A stretch of 64,000 nucleotides of DNA from Dermatemys mawii (Eukaryota > Chordata > Testudines > Dermatemydidae): positions 11,885,830 to 11,949,829 of the forward strand of contig ML677386.1 in assembly GCA_007922305.1 (NCBI GenBank), given 5' to 3'. Within the stretch, counting starts at the first letter, position 1. Each line of letters starts with the position of its first letter. The notes below the pieces were generated by a model. That model was given only the letters and a program-made list of their open reading frames with translations. It did not search any database and had not been told where the DNA came from. Below, in pieces: positions 1 to 54,700 of this stretch. The translations under genes and the position numbers were made by a program.

Positions 1-1504
1 TAGGCATACTTTCAAAATCAAAAAAATTACATGGTGCCAGCCTCATGTCAGCTCCTGCTGTGTGAGTAAATCCCTCAAAAGGTCTGAAGAAATGGGTTTG
101 GTACCTAATATGTGATAAATCCATTGAGAGTGTCAAAATATTTCCATTCATTGATTACACTAGTTGCCTCTAAAATAACTTGTCATTGAGGTGAGACAAA
201 GAGAGAACAACAGATGAGCCTGTATTGAGAGACAGATGGAGCTGAGATAAGGCAGAGGGGAAATGCAGCTGGCTAGGATGAAGAGACAACCTGGAGAGAG
301 AGAAAAAAAGTGAGCTGCCAGTTTATAAATCAAATGTGACAGAACAGTGCAGAGTCAATTGCATTTATCTACGTCTGGCATGGATGGCCTCATTAACTAT
401 CCTTATCTTTACTTCGCTTCAGCTATCCTGTTGAGCCCTTCCTTATATCATGAAAATAAAAGGTCTTCCCATCTCTGTAATGACACATTCCCTGCACCAT
501 AATGCATGATATATGTGTCTGGGGATCTATATAAGTGACTTATCTGTATATAACCTGTACATGCTTAAACACAAAAATCAGTGGGGGTGATAAAATGATT
601 CCCTTGAAACCAATGATATATTTAAATAGAATGCTCCAAGCCAAACAGAGTTCAGAAATGCTATAAAGTTACGCACTCAGCTCGTACACCACAGCCTCTT
701 AGAGTAAGGGGAGTTGCATGTTCAGTTATGGAAAAATAATTATAAGGTATGCAGATCCCCACTCTCTGGCTGTTAGAAGCCAACTGGAGCACAGGGATTT
801 GTATACTACCTGTATAGTCACTTCTCAGTAATAACACAGTCAGTATGAAAATCTTTTTGCTCTGTTTTGCAGGTTCCTGCATAATTCCCACCCAGGTACA
901 CATAAGAAAAATACAGTAGTTGATTTGATTCCTTTCCTACCCATCCCACTCCCGAGCTGAGCTGCCCCTGAACTGTGGGAAGTTCCGTGGGAATATGTAC
1001 ACTGTACCATCCCTACAGCCCTCTCTGTGGCAGACTACTTCAGCTGGCTGTTGGGGGTGCTGGGACAAGACCATGGCCCTGTCTTCTTCCCATCCCTTTG
1101 GGGTAGCTTGTGTCCCTCTTGAGGCACTAGGAGTTACTGCTGATATGCCTGATTAGGGGAAGGCTCCCTTCATCTTTATCCTTCAGAAGCAATGAAAGAG
1201 CCAGTCAGTTTAGCAGACTGACTTTTTCAATGGCAGGGGGTGACTTGTAGTCCATTAGAAGCATGGCTTGGTGTGAACAGGAGATCAGGCAACAAAGTAT
1301 GCTAAAGGTCTTCTTATATTTGCTGGGAGCATGCAAAGTTCCCTAAGACATCAGTGTAGGAATGTTGGCTTAATTTGGGTTCAGGAGAGGGACCTAAGGG
1401 CGACACTTGCCTAGCTGATGTTGAAAGAAAACGTGTTTGTGCCTAATATGCTGGTGAAGATGTTCAAGAAGCTTAGGTATGTGAAAGATCTCTTCTGTAA
1501 TGTT
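1..1504. other. Intron 8, left end, nothing recognised
   Basis: Upstream intronic sequence without recognisable exon, RNA gene or repeat. No MTR exon 1-8 sequence is visible. Confidence 0.6.
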
Positions 1505-3322
1505 GTCTAAGGAGCACTCAAGGATAAGGTCATTGCAGAGAAACTAAATAAATTCTTTGCATTGGTCTTCACAGCTGAGGATGTGAGGAAGATTCTCAAA
1601 GCTGAGCCATTCTTTTTAGGTGACAAATCTGAGGAACTGTCCCAGATTGAGGTGTCATTAGAGGAGATTTTTGAACAAATAGATAAATTAAACAGTAATA
1701 AGTCATCAGAGCCAGATAGTATTCAAGAGTTCTGAAAAAACTCAAATGTGATATTGCAGAACTACTAACTGTGGTTTGTAACCTATCATTTAAATCAGCT
1801 TCTGTACCGAATGACTGGGGAACAACTAATGACACCAATTTTTTTAAAAAGGCTCCAGAAGTGATCCCGGCAATTACAGGCAAGTAAGTCTGACTTCAAT
1901 ACAGGGCAAAATAGTTGAAACTATAGTAAAGAACAGAATTGTCAGACACATAAATGAACATAATTTGTTGGGGAAGAGTCAACATGTGGTTTGTAAAAGA
2001 AAATCATGCCTCACTGATCTATTAGAATTCTTTGAGGGGGGTTAACAAGCATGTGGACAAAGGGGATCCAGTGAATATCGTGTTACTTAGATTTTCAGAA
2101 AGCCTTTGACAAGGTCTCTCTCTAAAGGCTCTGAAGCAAAGTAAGCTCTCATGGGATAAGGGGGAAGGTTCTCTTATGGCTTGGTAACTGGTTAAAAGAT
2201 AGAAAACAAAGGGTAGGAATAAATGGTCAGTTTTCAGAATGGAGAGAGGTAAATAGTGGTGTCCCCCAAGTGATACTTCTGGGACCAGTACTATTCAGCA
2301 TATTCATAAATGATCTAGAAAAAGGCTTAAACAGTGGGCTGGCAAAATTAGCTGATATACAAAACTGCTCTAGTTAATTAAGTCCAAAGCAGACTGCGAA
2401 GAGCTACAAAAGGAATCTCACAAAACTGGGTGACTGAATTTCATCTGCCATTTTGTTATCCAATGTTGAGAAATGCAAAGCAATGCACATTGGAAAACAT
2501 CATCCCACCTATACATACAGAATGATGGCGTCTAAATTAGCTGGTACCACTTAAGAGAGATCTCGGAGTCATTGTGGATAGTTCTGTAAAAACACCTACT
2601 CCATGTGCAGTGGGATAGGTAATAAGGCAGAAAATATCATGTTGCCTCTATATAAATCCATGATACACCCACGTCTTGACTATTGCATGCAGATGTGGTC
2701 CCTCCATCTCAAAAAAGCTATTTTGGAATTGGAAAAGGTTCAGTAAAGGGCAACAAAAATGATTAGGCTCATGGAACAGCTTCCATATAAGGAGAGATTA
2801 AAAAGACTGGGACTTTTTAGCTTGGAAAAGAGATGACTGGTGCGGGGGAATATGATAGAGGTCTACCAAATCATGACTGGTGTGGAGAAAGTGAATATGA
2901 AAGTGTTATTTACTCCTTCTCATAACATATAAGAAACTAGGGGTCACCAACTGAAATTAATAGGCAGCAAGTTTAAACCAAACAAAAGGAAGTATTTCTT
3001 CACAGAGTGCACAGTCAACTTGTGGAACTCTTTGCCAGGGGATGTTGTGAAGGCCAAGACTCTAAAAAGGTTCTAAAAAAAGAACTAGATAATTTCATGG
3101 AGGATAGGTCTATCAATGGCTATTAGCCAGGATGGGCAGGGATGGTGTCTGTAGCCTCTGTTTGCCAGAAGTTGGAATTGCCAACAGAGGCTGGATCACT
3201 TGAGTGCCTGTTCTGTTCATTCCAACTGGAGCACTTAAAATTGGCTACTGTTGGAAGACAGGATACTGGATTGATTGATCTTTGGTCTGACACAGTATGG
3301 CCATTCTTAAGTTCTTATGTCT
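1505..3322 (+). mobile_element. CR1 LINE, 3' part, sense, decayed
   Basis: Runs from the late reverse-transcriptase region (LNKFFALVFTAEDV and EELSQIEVSLEE in the + frame), through the FxxxINDLEKG region, to the usual 3' tail ending 'ggtctgacacagtatggcc' and 'gttcttatg'. Broken by many stops and indels. CR1 is the dominant LINE of turtles, crocodilians and birds; this copy is old. Confidence 0.9.
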
Positions 3323-4214
3323 AAATCAGTGAGACACAGGATATATCTGGTGAATAAATTCAGTTGTACAAACTTAATGCTGTCACTGGACTTCTTAACT
3401 GATGCACTCAGTTTCTTTGACATTTTAAAAATGTTTTAGCGAAGAATAATGATCTTAACTGGGTGGGTTGAGGCAGTTCTTTGATCTTTCTATTGTCTCC
3501 ATTTTTTCCTATAGCAGAGGGCAGTTCCTCTTTCTCATTAAATCCTAGCTTTTTGGAGCTGCTTGTACTTTCACACCAACAGTGTAGAAAGCAGTAGGTG
3601 CAAATGTTGCCAGGACATGTGGTCACTTTCAAGTTGCACTTTAATTCCAAACCTTGCTTCACCATTCCCCATGTTGCAGCAGGCTGGTGCCTCAGTACGT
3701 TTGGGAAACAGCAGTGTTTTTGTGGTAACAGTATTCTAGAAGAGCAAAGATGTTCCCGTGGGATGTTGCAAAGATAATGAAGCTTTTACATACTTCCATG
3801 AGGAAAGATGGCAGTATTTAATTGGAGCACGTTGCTAGATAGCGTGAGGAAAGTAATATATTGTGAGTTCTGCAGGGGCATCTCCAGCCTCTTCCCAATG
3901 GGAGAGCTGAGGAGAGCTAGACTGAGGTGCGGGGAGGGCTGCACTATGCAACTTGTGGGCACACTTTTTTTTAACAGTATTTACTTAAACGTGTGTGTTA
4001 TCTATGTTATCCTCAAAAGAAGAATAAAAATATATACAGATCTGTTCAAACTTCATCTATGTCAGCTCACTAGTGCAACATTTATTCACAGAAGATCAAC
4101 AGGAAAAAACCTAAGCAAATAAATAAACTAATAATAAAAAACAGCAAAATTCTGAGGAAAAATACTATTTAAATAATACAAATAGCTAATGACTTTAAAT
4201 CTGAGAGTGTACTG
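3323..4214. other. Intron 8 between the CR1 copies
   Basis: No repeat or gene recognised. Short open frames here (for example 3808-4122) have no family signature and overlap AT-rich sequence. Confidence 0.5.
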
Positions 4215-4990
4215 TCTGAAGTAAATAGCATGAAATTTAATAAGGACAAATGCAAAGTATTCCAAGTAGGAAGGAACAATCAGTTGCACACATACAAAAT
4301 GGGAAATGACTGCCTAGGAAGGAGTACTGTGGAAAGGGATCTGGGAGTCATAGTTACCCATAAGCTAAATGTGAGTCAACAGAATGAAACTGTTGCAAAA
4401 AAAAGTGAACATCTTTCTGGGATGTATTAGCAGGAGTGTTGTAAGTAAGACATAAGAAGTAATTCTTCAGCTCTACTCTCTATTCTGTGTCTCAACTGGA
4501 TGGCACATTCCAGGAAATATGGGAACAAATTGGAGAGAGTCCAGAGAAGAGCAACAAAAATGATTAAAGATCTAGAAAACATGACATATGAAGGAAGATT
4601 GAAAAAACTGGGTTTATTTAGTCTGGAAAAGACGACTGAGAGGGAACATGATGATAGTTTTCAAGTACATAAAAGGTTGTTACAAGGAGGAGGGAGAAAA
4701 ATCATTGTTCGTAACCTCTGAGGATAGGACAAGAAGCATTGGGCTTAAATTGCAACAAGGGAGGTTGAAGTTGGACATTAGGAAAAACGTCCTAGGTGTC
4801 AGGATGGTTAAGCACTAGAATAAGTTGCCTAGGGAGGTTGTGGAATCTTCATCATTGGAGATGTTTAAGAACAGGTTAGACAAACACCTGTCAGGAATGA
4901 TCTAGATAATACTTGTCCTGCCATGAGTGCAGGGGACTGGACTAGATGACCTCTTGAGGTTCCCTTCCAGTCCTAGGATTCTGTGATTAT
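4215..4990 (+). mobile_element. CR1 LINE 3' end, sense
   Basis: Encodes a reverse-transcriptase C-terminal remnant, MKFNKDKCKVFQVGRNNQLH, at 4230-4430, followed by the frame fragment at 4500-4721. It ends with 'ggactggactagatgacct' and 'attctgtgat', the 3' hallmark of a different CR1 subfamily from the copy at 1505-3322. Non-functional. Confidence 0.9.
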
Positions 4991-5525
4991 ATTTTAAATA
5001 TAGCTAATTGCACCCGGCAAAGTAAGCTATTTGGAAGTTTTGGAGACTCAGAGCCATAATACAGCTCCTCTCATTGCAGTTAATCTGGAGCAGGGGACCT
5101 CAGTGCTAGAGAGGGTTAATTGAGCACAGGTATTGTAGAGGTTTGGCATCACCCAAAACCTTTGGGTTCTATCCTCGTCTTTAGCAGCAGCTGGAGGCGG
5201 TAGCGGGCAGGAATGGGGATGAACGTTGGTTCTGTGCAGCTCCTAAGCTCCAACCAGTTTGTAAACCTCAATGTGGTCAGCCTGAGCCAGAGCATGTGCA
5301 GCTGCAGCAAGCACACGGCAGGGAGCCACACTCTGTAGATGTGAACCAGGCCGGGAGGAAGTAGGGGAGCCATTTCAGATTTTGGTTGGGGAGGGCAAGT
5401 TTACCTGTGATTTTAGGGGCAACTTAGGCACGTGAAAACTAGGTTGTTTTTTGTTTTTTGTTTTTTAGCAGATAACTAAGAAATTAGCTGTCAGGAGCAC
5501 TATGTCTAATTCCTATATGAAGAAG

Positions 5526-5570
5526 TTACACACACACCCACACACCCACACCCACACACACACACACACC
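5526..5570. repeat. CA/CCCA microsatellite
   Basis: An impure (CA)n run with interspersed CCCA units in intron 8, about 200 bp before exon 9. Confidence 0.95.
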
Positions 5571-5776
5571 AATTTAAAGCCACAGTTTTGGAGCCTTACC
5601 GTAGGTATCAGAAACACATTTGGTACTTTGTACACTGTCTTACACAGAGATAAATAAAATCTGCTTCCTTTCTTTAACAAACATACTCTATTAGTGGGAG
5701 AGTACCATTGTTGCCAGTGTTTCTTTGTTTTGTTTTTGCTTTAAACCACGAATAAATGCAATTTTTATTTTTTCAG

Positions 5777-48844
<43,068 letters not shown>

Positions 48845-50575
48845 CTGTTTGTGGGATGGCAGGGGCAATCCTCTGCCTTGCTCTGTCCAGTTTCTTCTCC
48901 AGAAACAGAACAGAGCTGTACTTCGAATCTTGTAGTTTGCATCGATTGGCAGAATCTCTCCATGGGCTTTGGAGGCTGTTCACTTTGTAATATCACCTGG
49001 TGACAAAAAGAAAAACCCCACCACATTTTTGTCTGATTGTTTGTTCATTTTTGGCAAAGTAGTTTTGTATTTAAATATGTCCTTTGTTAAGGGGATAGTT
49101 CTGAAATCTCTACAGACCTCAGAATCAGAATTGTGCATTTCTGTGCCCAAATACTATAACTGGGCTAGATATAGAGTGAGATATAGAGATCACAGGGTTT
49201 TCTTTTCCATCATGGAAATTTTGAGAATTGTCTCACACCTTAATAATAATGGGACAAACATTTGCACTGAAGCACCTCATTGACTGGGTAAAATAATGCA
49301 GAATTTTGTTTCTGATCTTTAAATGGTGTGTGTATCAGCAAGTCAAAAGACACGGAAATAGAATAAAAGAATGTGTCATAAATAATGGAGAAGTAACTTA
49401 GTGGGTAAGGAACAACTTGGGATCTAGTCTCCCCTCCTTACACTGATGCCGCTCCTGTATTCAGGAGAACACCAGACCCCATGCTCATGTAGCAATCTTG
49501 CTATATCAGGAAGAAGGTTGTATCACTAAGGTTATTTTGATTATTTTTGTTATTGTAACTGCCAAAGTAATGTGGTGTTCTGAAACAATCCCAGTAATGC
49601 TGTATTATCCTAAAGAATTAAATAGTGTGACCTGAGCACAGAACTGAAAGCCTGGAATATTCCCTGCTCTGACAGGTCTTCTCTGACTTTGGGCAAACCA
49701 TGTTATCTCTCCAACTCACTGTCAGTAGCTGTAAAATGGGGATAATACTTGCTACCTCACTGGTGTGTATTTTGAAACTTACTTGTGCTTATATACCACT
49801 TTGCAGATGAAAAGAGCTACTGACTTTAATATGTTACTTTCAGGTAAGTCTTTAGGTGCCTGAATATTAAAGCTGTGGTTGCAATACCTTTGCTTACTGA
49901 TAGTAAAGAAAAGGCCTTTGGAAATAGCTGCTATGTTTTTCTTTTTATCCAATTGCTACTTTTTAAGCAAAAACTTCATGTTGGAAAAACTGTTACCCGA
50001 CAACATTTTTGCATCAAATTACTGAACTTAATCATCTGTTCTGAATGTAAGCAATAGATAATGCTGCAAGTTTAGTCTCTAAATAAATAGTTAATTTTTG
50101 AATAAATTCACTGTTTGTAAATGTTTTTAATAATCTCTGAGGTAGGCACTAGTCTAACTCAGAGCTATGTATTTAATGGTTGACTTTTTTATGAAACATT
50201 GAGGAGAAAGTCCTGGTTTCTAAGTCTGGTATCTGTCAAAAACAATGACGAGTGTTGTAAAGAGACCCCCCCCTTCTAAATATATTGTTTGTAATCAATT
50301 AGTATTTAAATATTGCCTTACAATATTAACCTTCATCTGACTTTTGAAATGTACTGAAAAAAATGCATAAATGACTCCTTAAATAATAAATATTAATCTA
50401 TTGGTAGTGCTATCCTTGTCAGTTTAAAATATATCATTGACATAAAATCTGACCTACTTTGTAGTTTAATGTACATTTTGTTCTATGTTTCTTTATTCAG
50501 TTCTTTGGATGGGATTTTGGATGGATGAGTTTGCTCTGAACTCATTTAAGTGCTTTGGAAAATCCCACACTTAGT
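48845..50575 (+). other. MTR 3' UTR and candidate poly(A) signals
   Basis: Sequence after the stop codon. AATAAA hexamers occur at 49362-49367, 50082-50087, 50101-50106 and 50385-50390. The pair at 50082/50101 follows AT-rich sequence and is a plausible main cleavage region, but the true 3' end cannot be fixed without transcripts. A MIR copy lies within it. Confidence 0.55.
49640..49825 (+). repeat. MIR-type SINE in the 3' UTR region
   Basis: The consensus-like stretches 'tgactttgggcaaacca' and 'gtaaaatggggataatac' appear in order and are typical of the MIR core. Sense orientation. If cleavage is at about 50100 it is part of the mature transcript. Confidence 0.65.
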
Positions 50576-50584
50576 CACCTAGAG

Positions 50585-50815
50585 CAGTGGTCTTCAAAGG
50601 GGCGTGCCTGCACCCACGGGGGTGCGCAAGACCCTGCCGCCAATCCTGCCCGGGAGACCGCCAAAGTCGTGGTCTACTTGTGTCCCGCTGAAATGGCGCA
50701 GAAAGAAAGCAGAAGCTTTCTATTCAGCAGCATTTCGGTGGACATACCCTGAGGGCCGCAAGTGGAGGCGGGAGAGGGAAAACGGGCCGCGGAGCAAAAA
50801 CTTAGAAGAACACTA
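50585..50815. mobile_element. Non-autonomous hAT-like element 1
   Basis: The 231 bp GC-rich element starts CAGTGGTCTTCAAAG and ends CTTAGAAGAACACTA, which is its inverted copy with three mismatches. It is flanked by the perfect 8-bp repeat ACCTAGAG (50577-50584 and 50816-50823). CAGTGGT-type ends and 8-bp duplications are hAT features. The frames at 50555-50816 have no coding meaning. Confidence 0.85.
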
Positions 50816-50823
50816 ACCTAGAG

Positions 50824-51092
50824 AAGGGGTCAGCAATCTTTCAGAAGTGTTGTGCCAAGTCTTCATTTAGTCACTCTAAGTGGAGGTTTCACGTGCCAAT
50901 AATACATTTTGACATTTTTTAGAAGGTCTCTTTCTACAAGTCTATCATGTATAACTAAGCTGTTGTATGTAAAGTAAATAAGGATTTTAAAATGTTTTAA
51001 AAGCCTCATTTAAAATTCAGTTAAAATGCAGAGTCCCCCCAAACCAATGGTGAGGACCCGGGCAGTGTGACTGAAAATCAGCTCGCATGCTG
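50824..51092. mobile_element. hAT-like element 2, 3' end deleted
   Basis: Starts 'aaggggtcagcaatctttca' and contains 'ttagaaggtctctttctaca', then 'ggacccgggcagtgtgactg', a sequence type I associate with a Charlie-like hAT of turtles. The expected terminal 'cctacccctg' is missing, yet ACCTAGAG is found directly after it at 51093-51100. Confidence 0.7.
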
Positions 51093-51403
51093 ACCTAGAG
51101 ATTATTTTTGTAAATAGAAACTACATAGAGCAGGAGACTGAAAGACTTGATTCTCATTCACACTCAGGTCCCTTTACTATGCAAGGCCCCTCTACACTGC
51201 CACAGTGACATCAAAGGGCTTTAGTATACATGAACATCAGGTCCTAAAATATGTTCTGTTTTTCCCTATGAAAGTTAATCTTTACGGGCTGGAATCTTTA
51301 ATTTTCCCCACTCAAAATCTATAGTTGCATCTTTTCTAGATGCTAATGACGGGTGTATTTCCCCACCCACGCCTGCCCTTTGCTGGTAGATGGAAGAAGA
51401 CAA

Positions 51404-51508
51404 CCAGATTCTGATTTTATTTTGAAGATGTGCCAATACAAGCAACTGCATTGAAGTCAGTAGGATTATTCTGGAGTTATGTTGGTGTAAATGAGATCAG
51501 AATCTAGT
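51404..51508. repeat. Palindromic short repeat
   Basis: 'ccagattctgatttta' at the left pairs with 'taaatgagatcagaatct' at the right, giving a ~100 bp imperfect hairpin. A related 'gcagatcctcagctggtgta' sequence lies near 12643 in intron 13. Confidence 0.6.
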
Positions 51509-51654
51509 TCACACATCTAGATCTTGCTTCCATTGATATCAGTAATACAGCTACCAGTGACTTCAGTGGAAGCGGGATCAGGCTGACTTCTCTGAGTATT
51601 ACAAGAAGAGGAGAAGATATAGTGGGATATGGAAGAGCCCAACTTACAAAGGCA

Positions 51655-52745
51655 AGTGCTCGCTCAGACAGGTCAATTTTGGGACACAGCGACTGGCACT
51701 AGCCGGACAAGAACCACCTCTAGGCCCAATCCTGGTTACCCAGGACCAACCGCTTTGCTGGTAGCTCCAGCTCGGAGACAGGTTCCCTGACTGGGGGACA
51801 AGCCACGGTATCGACTTTGCTGACTACATTATCAGCACCAAAACTTGTTCCATGACCACAAGGCAGTGGCTGGCACCATGGTACCCGTGGAACTCTTGGG
51901 GGTTCACCCATATCTCCCAATGCCTGATCATTGGGAGCCTCGGAGAGGTCAGTGGTTTCAGTATCCCATCCCCCTCCAGTGCTGGAGACTGGGGTGGGGG
52001 GGAGTAAGATCCTGCGGATCCAGGAGGACCTAGGGGAGCAAGCTGCTGGACCACCAGTAGACCTGGAGGTTCCCACAGCACCAGCATCGACGCTGGAGGA
52101 GGCTATCATAGGGCCCCCTCACCCGGTTCCTCAGGATGACGCCAAGGTGCACCACTAACTTCTGAAGAAGATCGCTTATAACCTGGGGCTTTAGGCAGAG
52201 GAATTGGAAGAGCCCTCGGACTCTGACCTCCTCTGCTCCTTGGCTCCTGCCAGGATGGCTCTATCTCTTGGTGAAAGGGTTTCTAAGATCATTTAATGCC
52301 CTGTGCCACATCCCCTCTTCCCTGGCCCCTATCTCTAGCAGGGATGAACGCAGGTGCTTCATGCCAACCAAAGGGCATGAGTACTTTATACTCCTATCCA
52401 GCTCCCAATTGTTGAGGGGTTAGGCACAAGGAGAGGCAGGGACAACCTGGAGCCACCCCCCTAAGACTCAAGGAGGCTGGATCTTTTTGGACAAAAGGTT
52501 TATTTGTCTTCCATCCTTCAGTGGAGAGTGTCCAACCACCCAGCCTTCCTTGCCCGATATGACTTCAATCTGTGGCAAGCCATGGCCAACTTCGAAGGGT
52601 TGTTCCCCGTGGCTTCCACGAAGGAGTTCTGAGCAATCCTTGATGAGGGCACAACCGTGGCCAGGGCGCTGCTGCCTGCACTATGGCTTCAGCTATCTCC
52701 ATGCGGCAAGCCTCTTGGCTGCTCTTCTCTGGGTTAAAGCTGAAA
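51655..52745 (+). pseudogene. DIRS-like retrotransposon gag relic
   Basis: In the + frames, broken by several stops and frameshifts, one reads KIAYNLGL, AEELEEPSDS, GRQGQPGATP, then RYDFNLWQAMANFEG and ASAISMRQASWLLFSGL. The ...RYDFNLW...MA.FE and SA.SMR..SWL pattern is that of the gag-like protein of vertebrate DIRS1-type elements, from which the LAP2-alpha C-terminal domain was derived. No reverse transcriptase or tyrosine recombinase part is seen nearby. The antisense frame at 51720-52109 is a shadow. Family assignment is from memory of the motif pattern. Confidence 0.65.
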
Positions 52746-53275
52746 TTTCATGGGGGTGTAATTATAAGGGTCCTCACCCAAAAAAGAGTTGTGTGGCGGG
52801 GTGGGGGTGGTCTGCAAGGTTATTGTAGGGGGGTGCAGTACTGCTATGCTTACGTTTGCGCTGCTGGTAGTGGTGGCGCTGCCTTCAGAGATGGGTGGCT
52901 AGAGAGCAGCAACTGCTGCTGGCCGGGAGCTCAGCTCTGAAGGCAGAGCCCCTGACAGCAGCACAGAAGTAAGGATGGCCTGGCATGGTATTGCCACCCT
53001 TACTTCTGCACTGCTGCCTTCAGAACAGCTGCCACTCTCAGGCCACCCAGCACTGAAGGCAGTACAGAAGTAAGAGTAGCAATACCACAACCCCCCTAAA
53101 ATAATCTTGTGACCTGCCCCCACCTTTTGGGCCAGAACTCCCAGTTTGGGAAACGCTGATCTTCCCCCCATGGAATCTGTATAGTATAGGGTAAGAGCAC
53201 ACAAAAGACCAGATTTCACAGTCCATGATGCATTTTTCATGACCATGAATTTGGTATGGCCCTATTTATGACCCA
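52746..53275. mobile_element. GC-rich non-autonomous repeat with internal hairpin
   Basis: Contains inverted blocks around 'gcagcacagaagtaagga' and 'cccttacttctgcactgctg', and ends with 'gaccagatttcacagtccat' and 'aatttggtatggccc', a common turtle repeat terminus. It adjoins the DIRS relic. Confidence 0.55.
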
Positions 53276-54328
53276 AGTACAATACTAAGTATTATGATCA
53301 TCAGTTAGTTTTAATCAGCCCCTCCTCGTATAAAACTGCTCCCAAAGACAGACCACACCATGCTGATTGTTGGCTTGCAGATTCACCATTGATTGTGTTC
53401 CTTTCACTCAGTTTATTTAATCTCTTTAGGTTCTGGCCAGAGGGGAGCACAAGGGGCACTTACACCTCCTCCCCAATAATCAGCAAGGGAACAGAACTGC
53501 TCTGGGGCCATGGCAGGAAGAGCAAGCTCCTCCAGCCTCCCTGGGCTGCACGGAGGTCACAGAATGTGCCCCTCCCAAAGTGGTAAATTTTGTATTCCTG
53601 CTCACGCCCCTGGTTCTGGCATATGCTAAATACACAACCATGGCATCCAAGTCCATCTACTTTCATAAAGGGCTTTTGTTCCTTTTGGAGTTCTTGGGGT
53701 CCTAGCAGATCTCAAGCCTGTAAAGGGTGCTCTAAAAAGCTTGGTAAAAGTATTCAGCTCCATGCTTTGTATTTTCCCAGTACTTCTAATCCCTACACAT
53801 ATGGAGGACATGTTTCACACTTAAAAGAAGCAGTATGCTGCACCCCTTAGGGCCCAGGTAGTAGAAGTCTGAGTCTTTAATTTATAAACCTTCTTTCCTT
53901 TGTCTGGCTGCAGTTACACTGTCTAAATGTTCTTTTAACGTACTCCTTATTGTGCTCTGAATGAGAGGATAGGTGGTTTGCCTCCAGGAGACCCTGAATC
54001 TTGAATACTGCCAGCAGCTAGTGTCACAGCTGCCAAACGTGGCAACAGGAGTAGAAACAAACATATAAGGGCAAAATCTGGAAAGAAAACACTGATTATT
54101 TTTATCTCAAAGCAAATAAATGTCCTATCAACGGTTTGTTTCTATGTCAGTTTCAAGATAAATTATTTAGTCCTCAGGTGTAAGACAAGAAGTTCCAAGA
54201 ATATTGCTTTGCAATTACGATGAGCTTCCCCACTCTACCAGCCATCAGTCCTGACTATATCCCTCAGATGGCTATCTACCTGAATACATTAAAGGCTGAG
54301 TTGAGACAGATAATAGTCTAAAGAACAA
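53276..54328. other. Intergenic, nothing recognised
   Basis: Mixed composition, no gene or clear repeat. Confidence 0.45.
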
Positions 54329-54418
54329 AGGCCCAGATTCACAAATCCATTTAGGCTCCTAACTTCAATTAATTTTAAGAGAAGTTAGGAGTCTAAATAG
54401 CTTTGTGGATCTGGGCCA
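54329..54418. repeat. Palindromic short repeat
   Basis: 'ggcccagattcacaaa' and 'ttaggctcctaacttc' on the left are inverted on the right as 'gaagttaggagtctaa' and 'ctttgtggatctgggcc'. MITE-like hairpin of 90 bp. Confidence 0.75.
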
Positions 54419-54514
54419 AAGCCCATAATGAGGCTTAGAAATGGCATAAGAAGGAGACTCACACGTTCTTGCTCACAGTAGATTTTATCACTAGTAATGA
54501 AAAGAGATTAAAAG

Positions 54515-54700
54515 AATGGCCGTAATGTGTCAGATCAAAGGTTCATCCAGTCCAATATCCTGTCTACCGACAGTGACCAATGCCAAGTGCTCTGGAATGA
54601 GCGAACTTGACAGGTAATGATCAAGTGATCTCTTCCTGCCATCCATCACCACCCTCTGACAAACAGAGACTAGGGACACCATTCCTTATCCCTGTATGGC
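54515..54700 (-). mobile_element. CR1 LINE 3' end, antisense
   Basis: 'ggttcatccagtccaatatc', 'ctgtctaccgacagtgacca' and 'gatctcttcctgccatccat' are the reversed 3' tail of the same CR1 subfamily as at 36600-36705. Confidence 0.85.

Noticed and set aside
1..5776. Search for earlier MTR exons
   Set aside because: No stretch encodes the residues just before 255 with proper splice sites; the open frames there are CR1 fragments or chance.
51720..52109. 129-codon antisense frame
   Set aside because: Shadow of the sense-strand DIRS-like gag relic.
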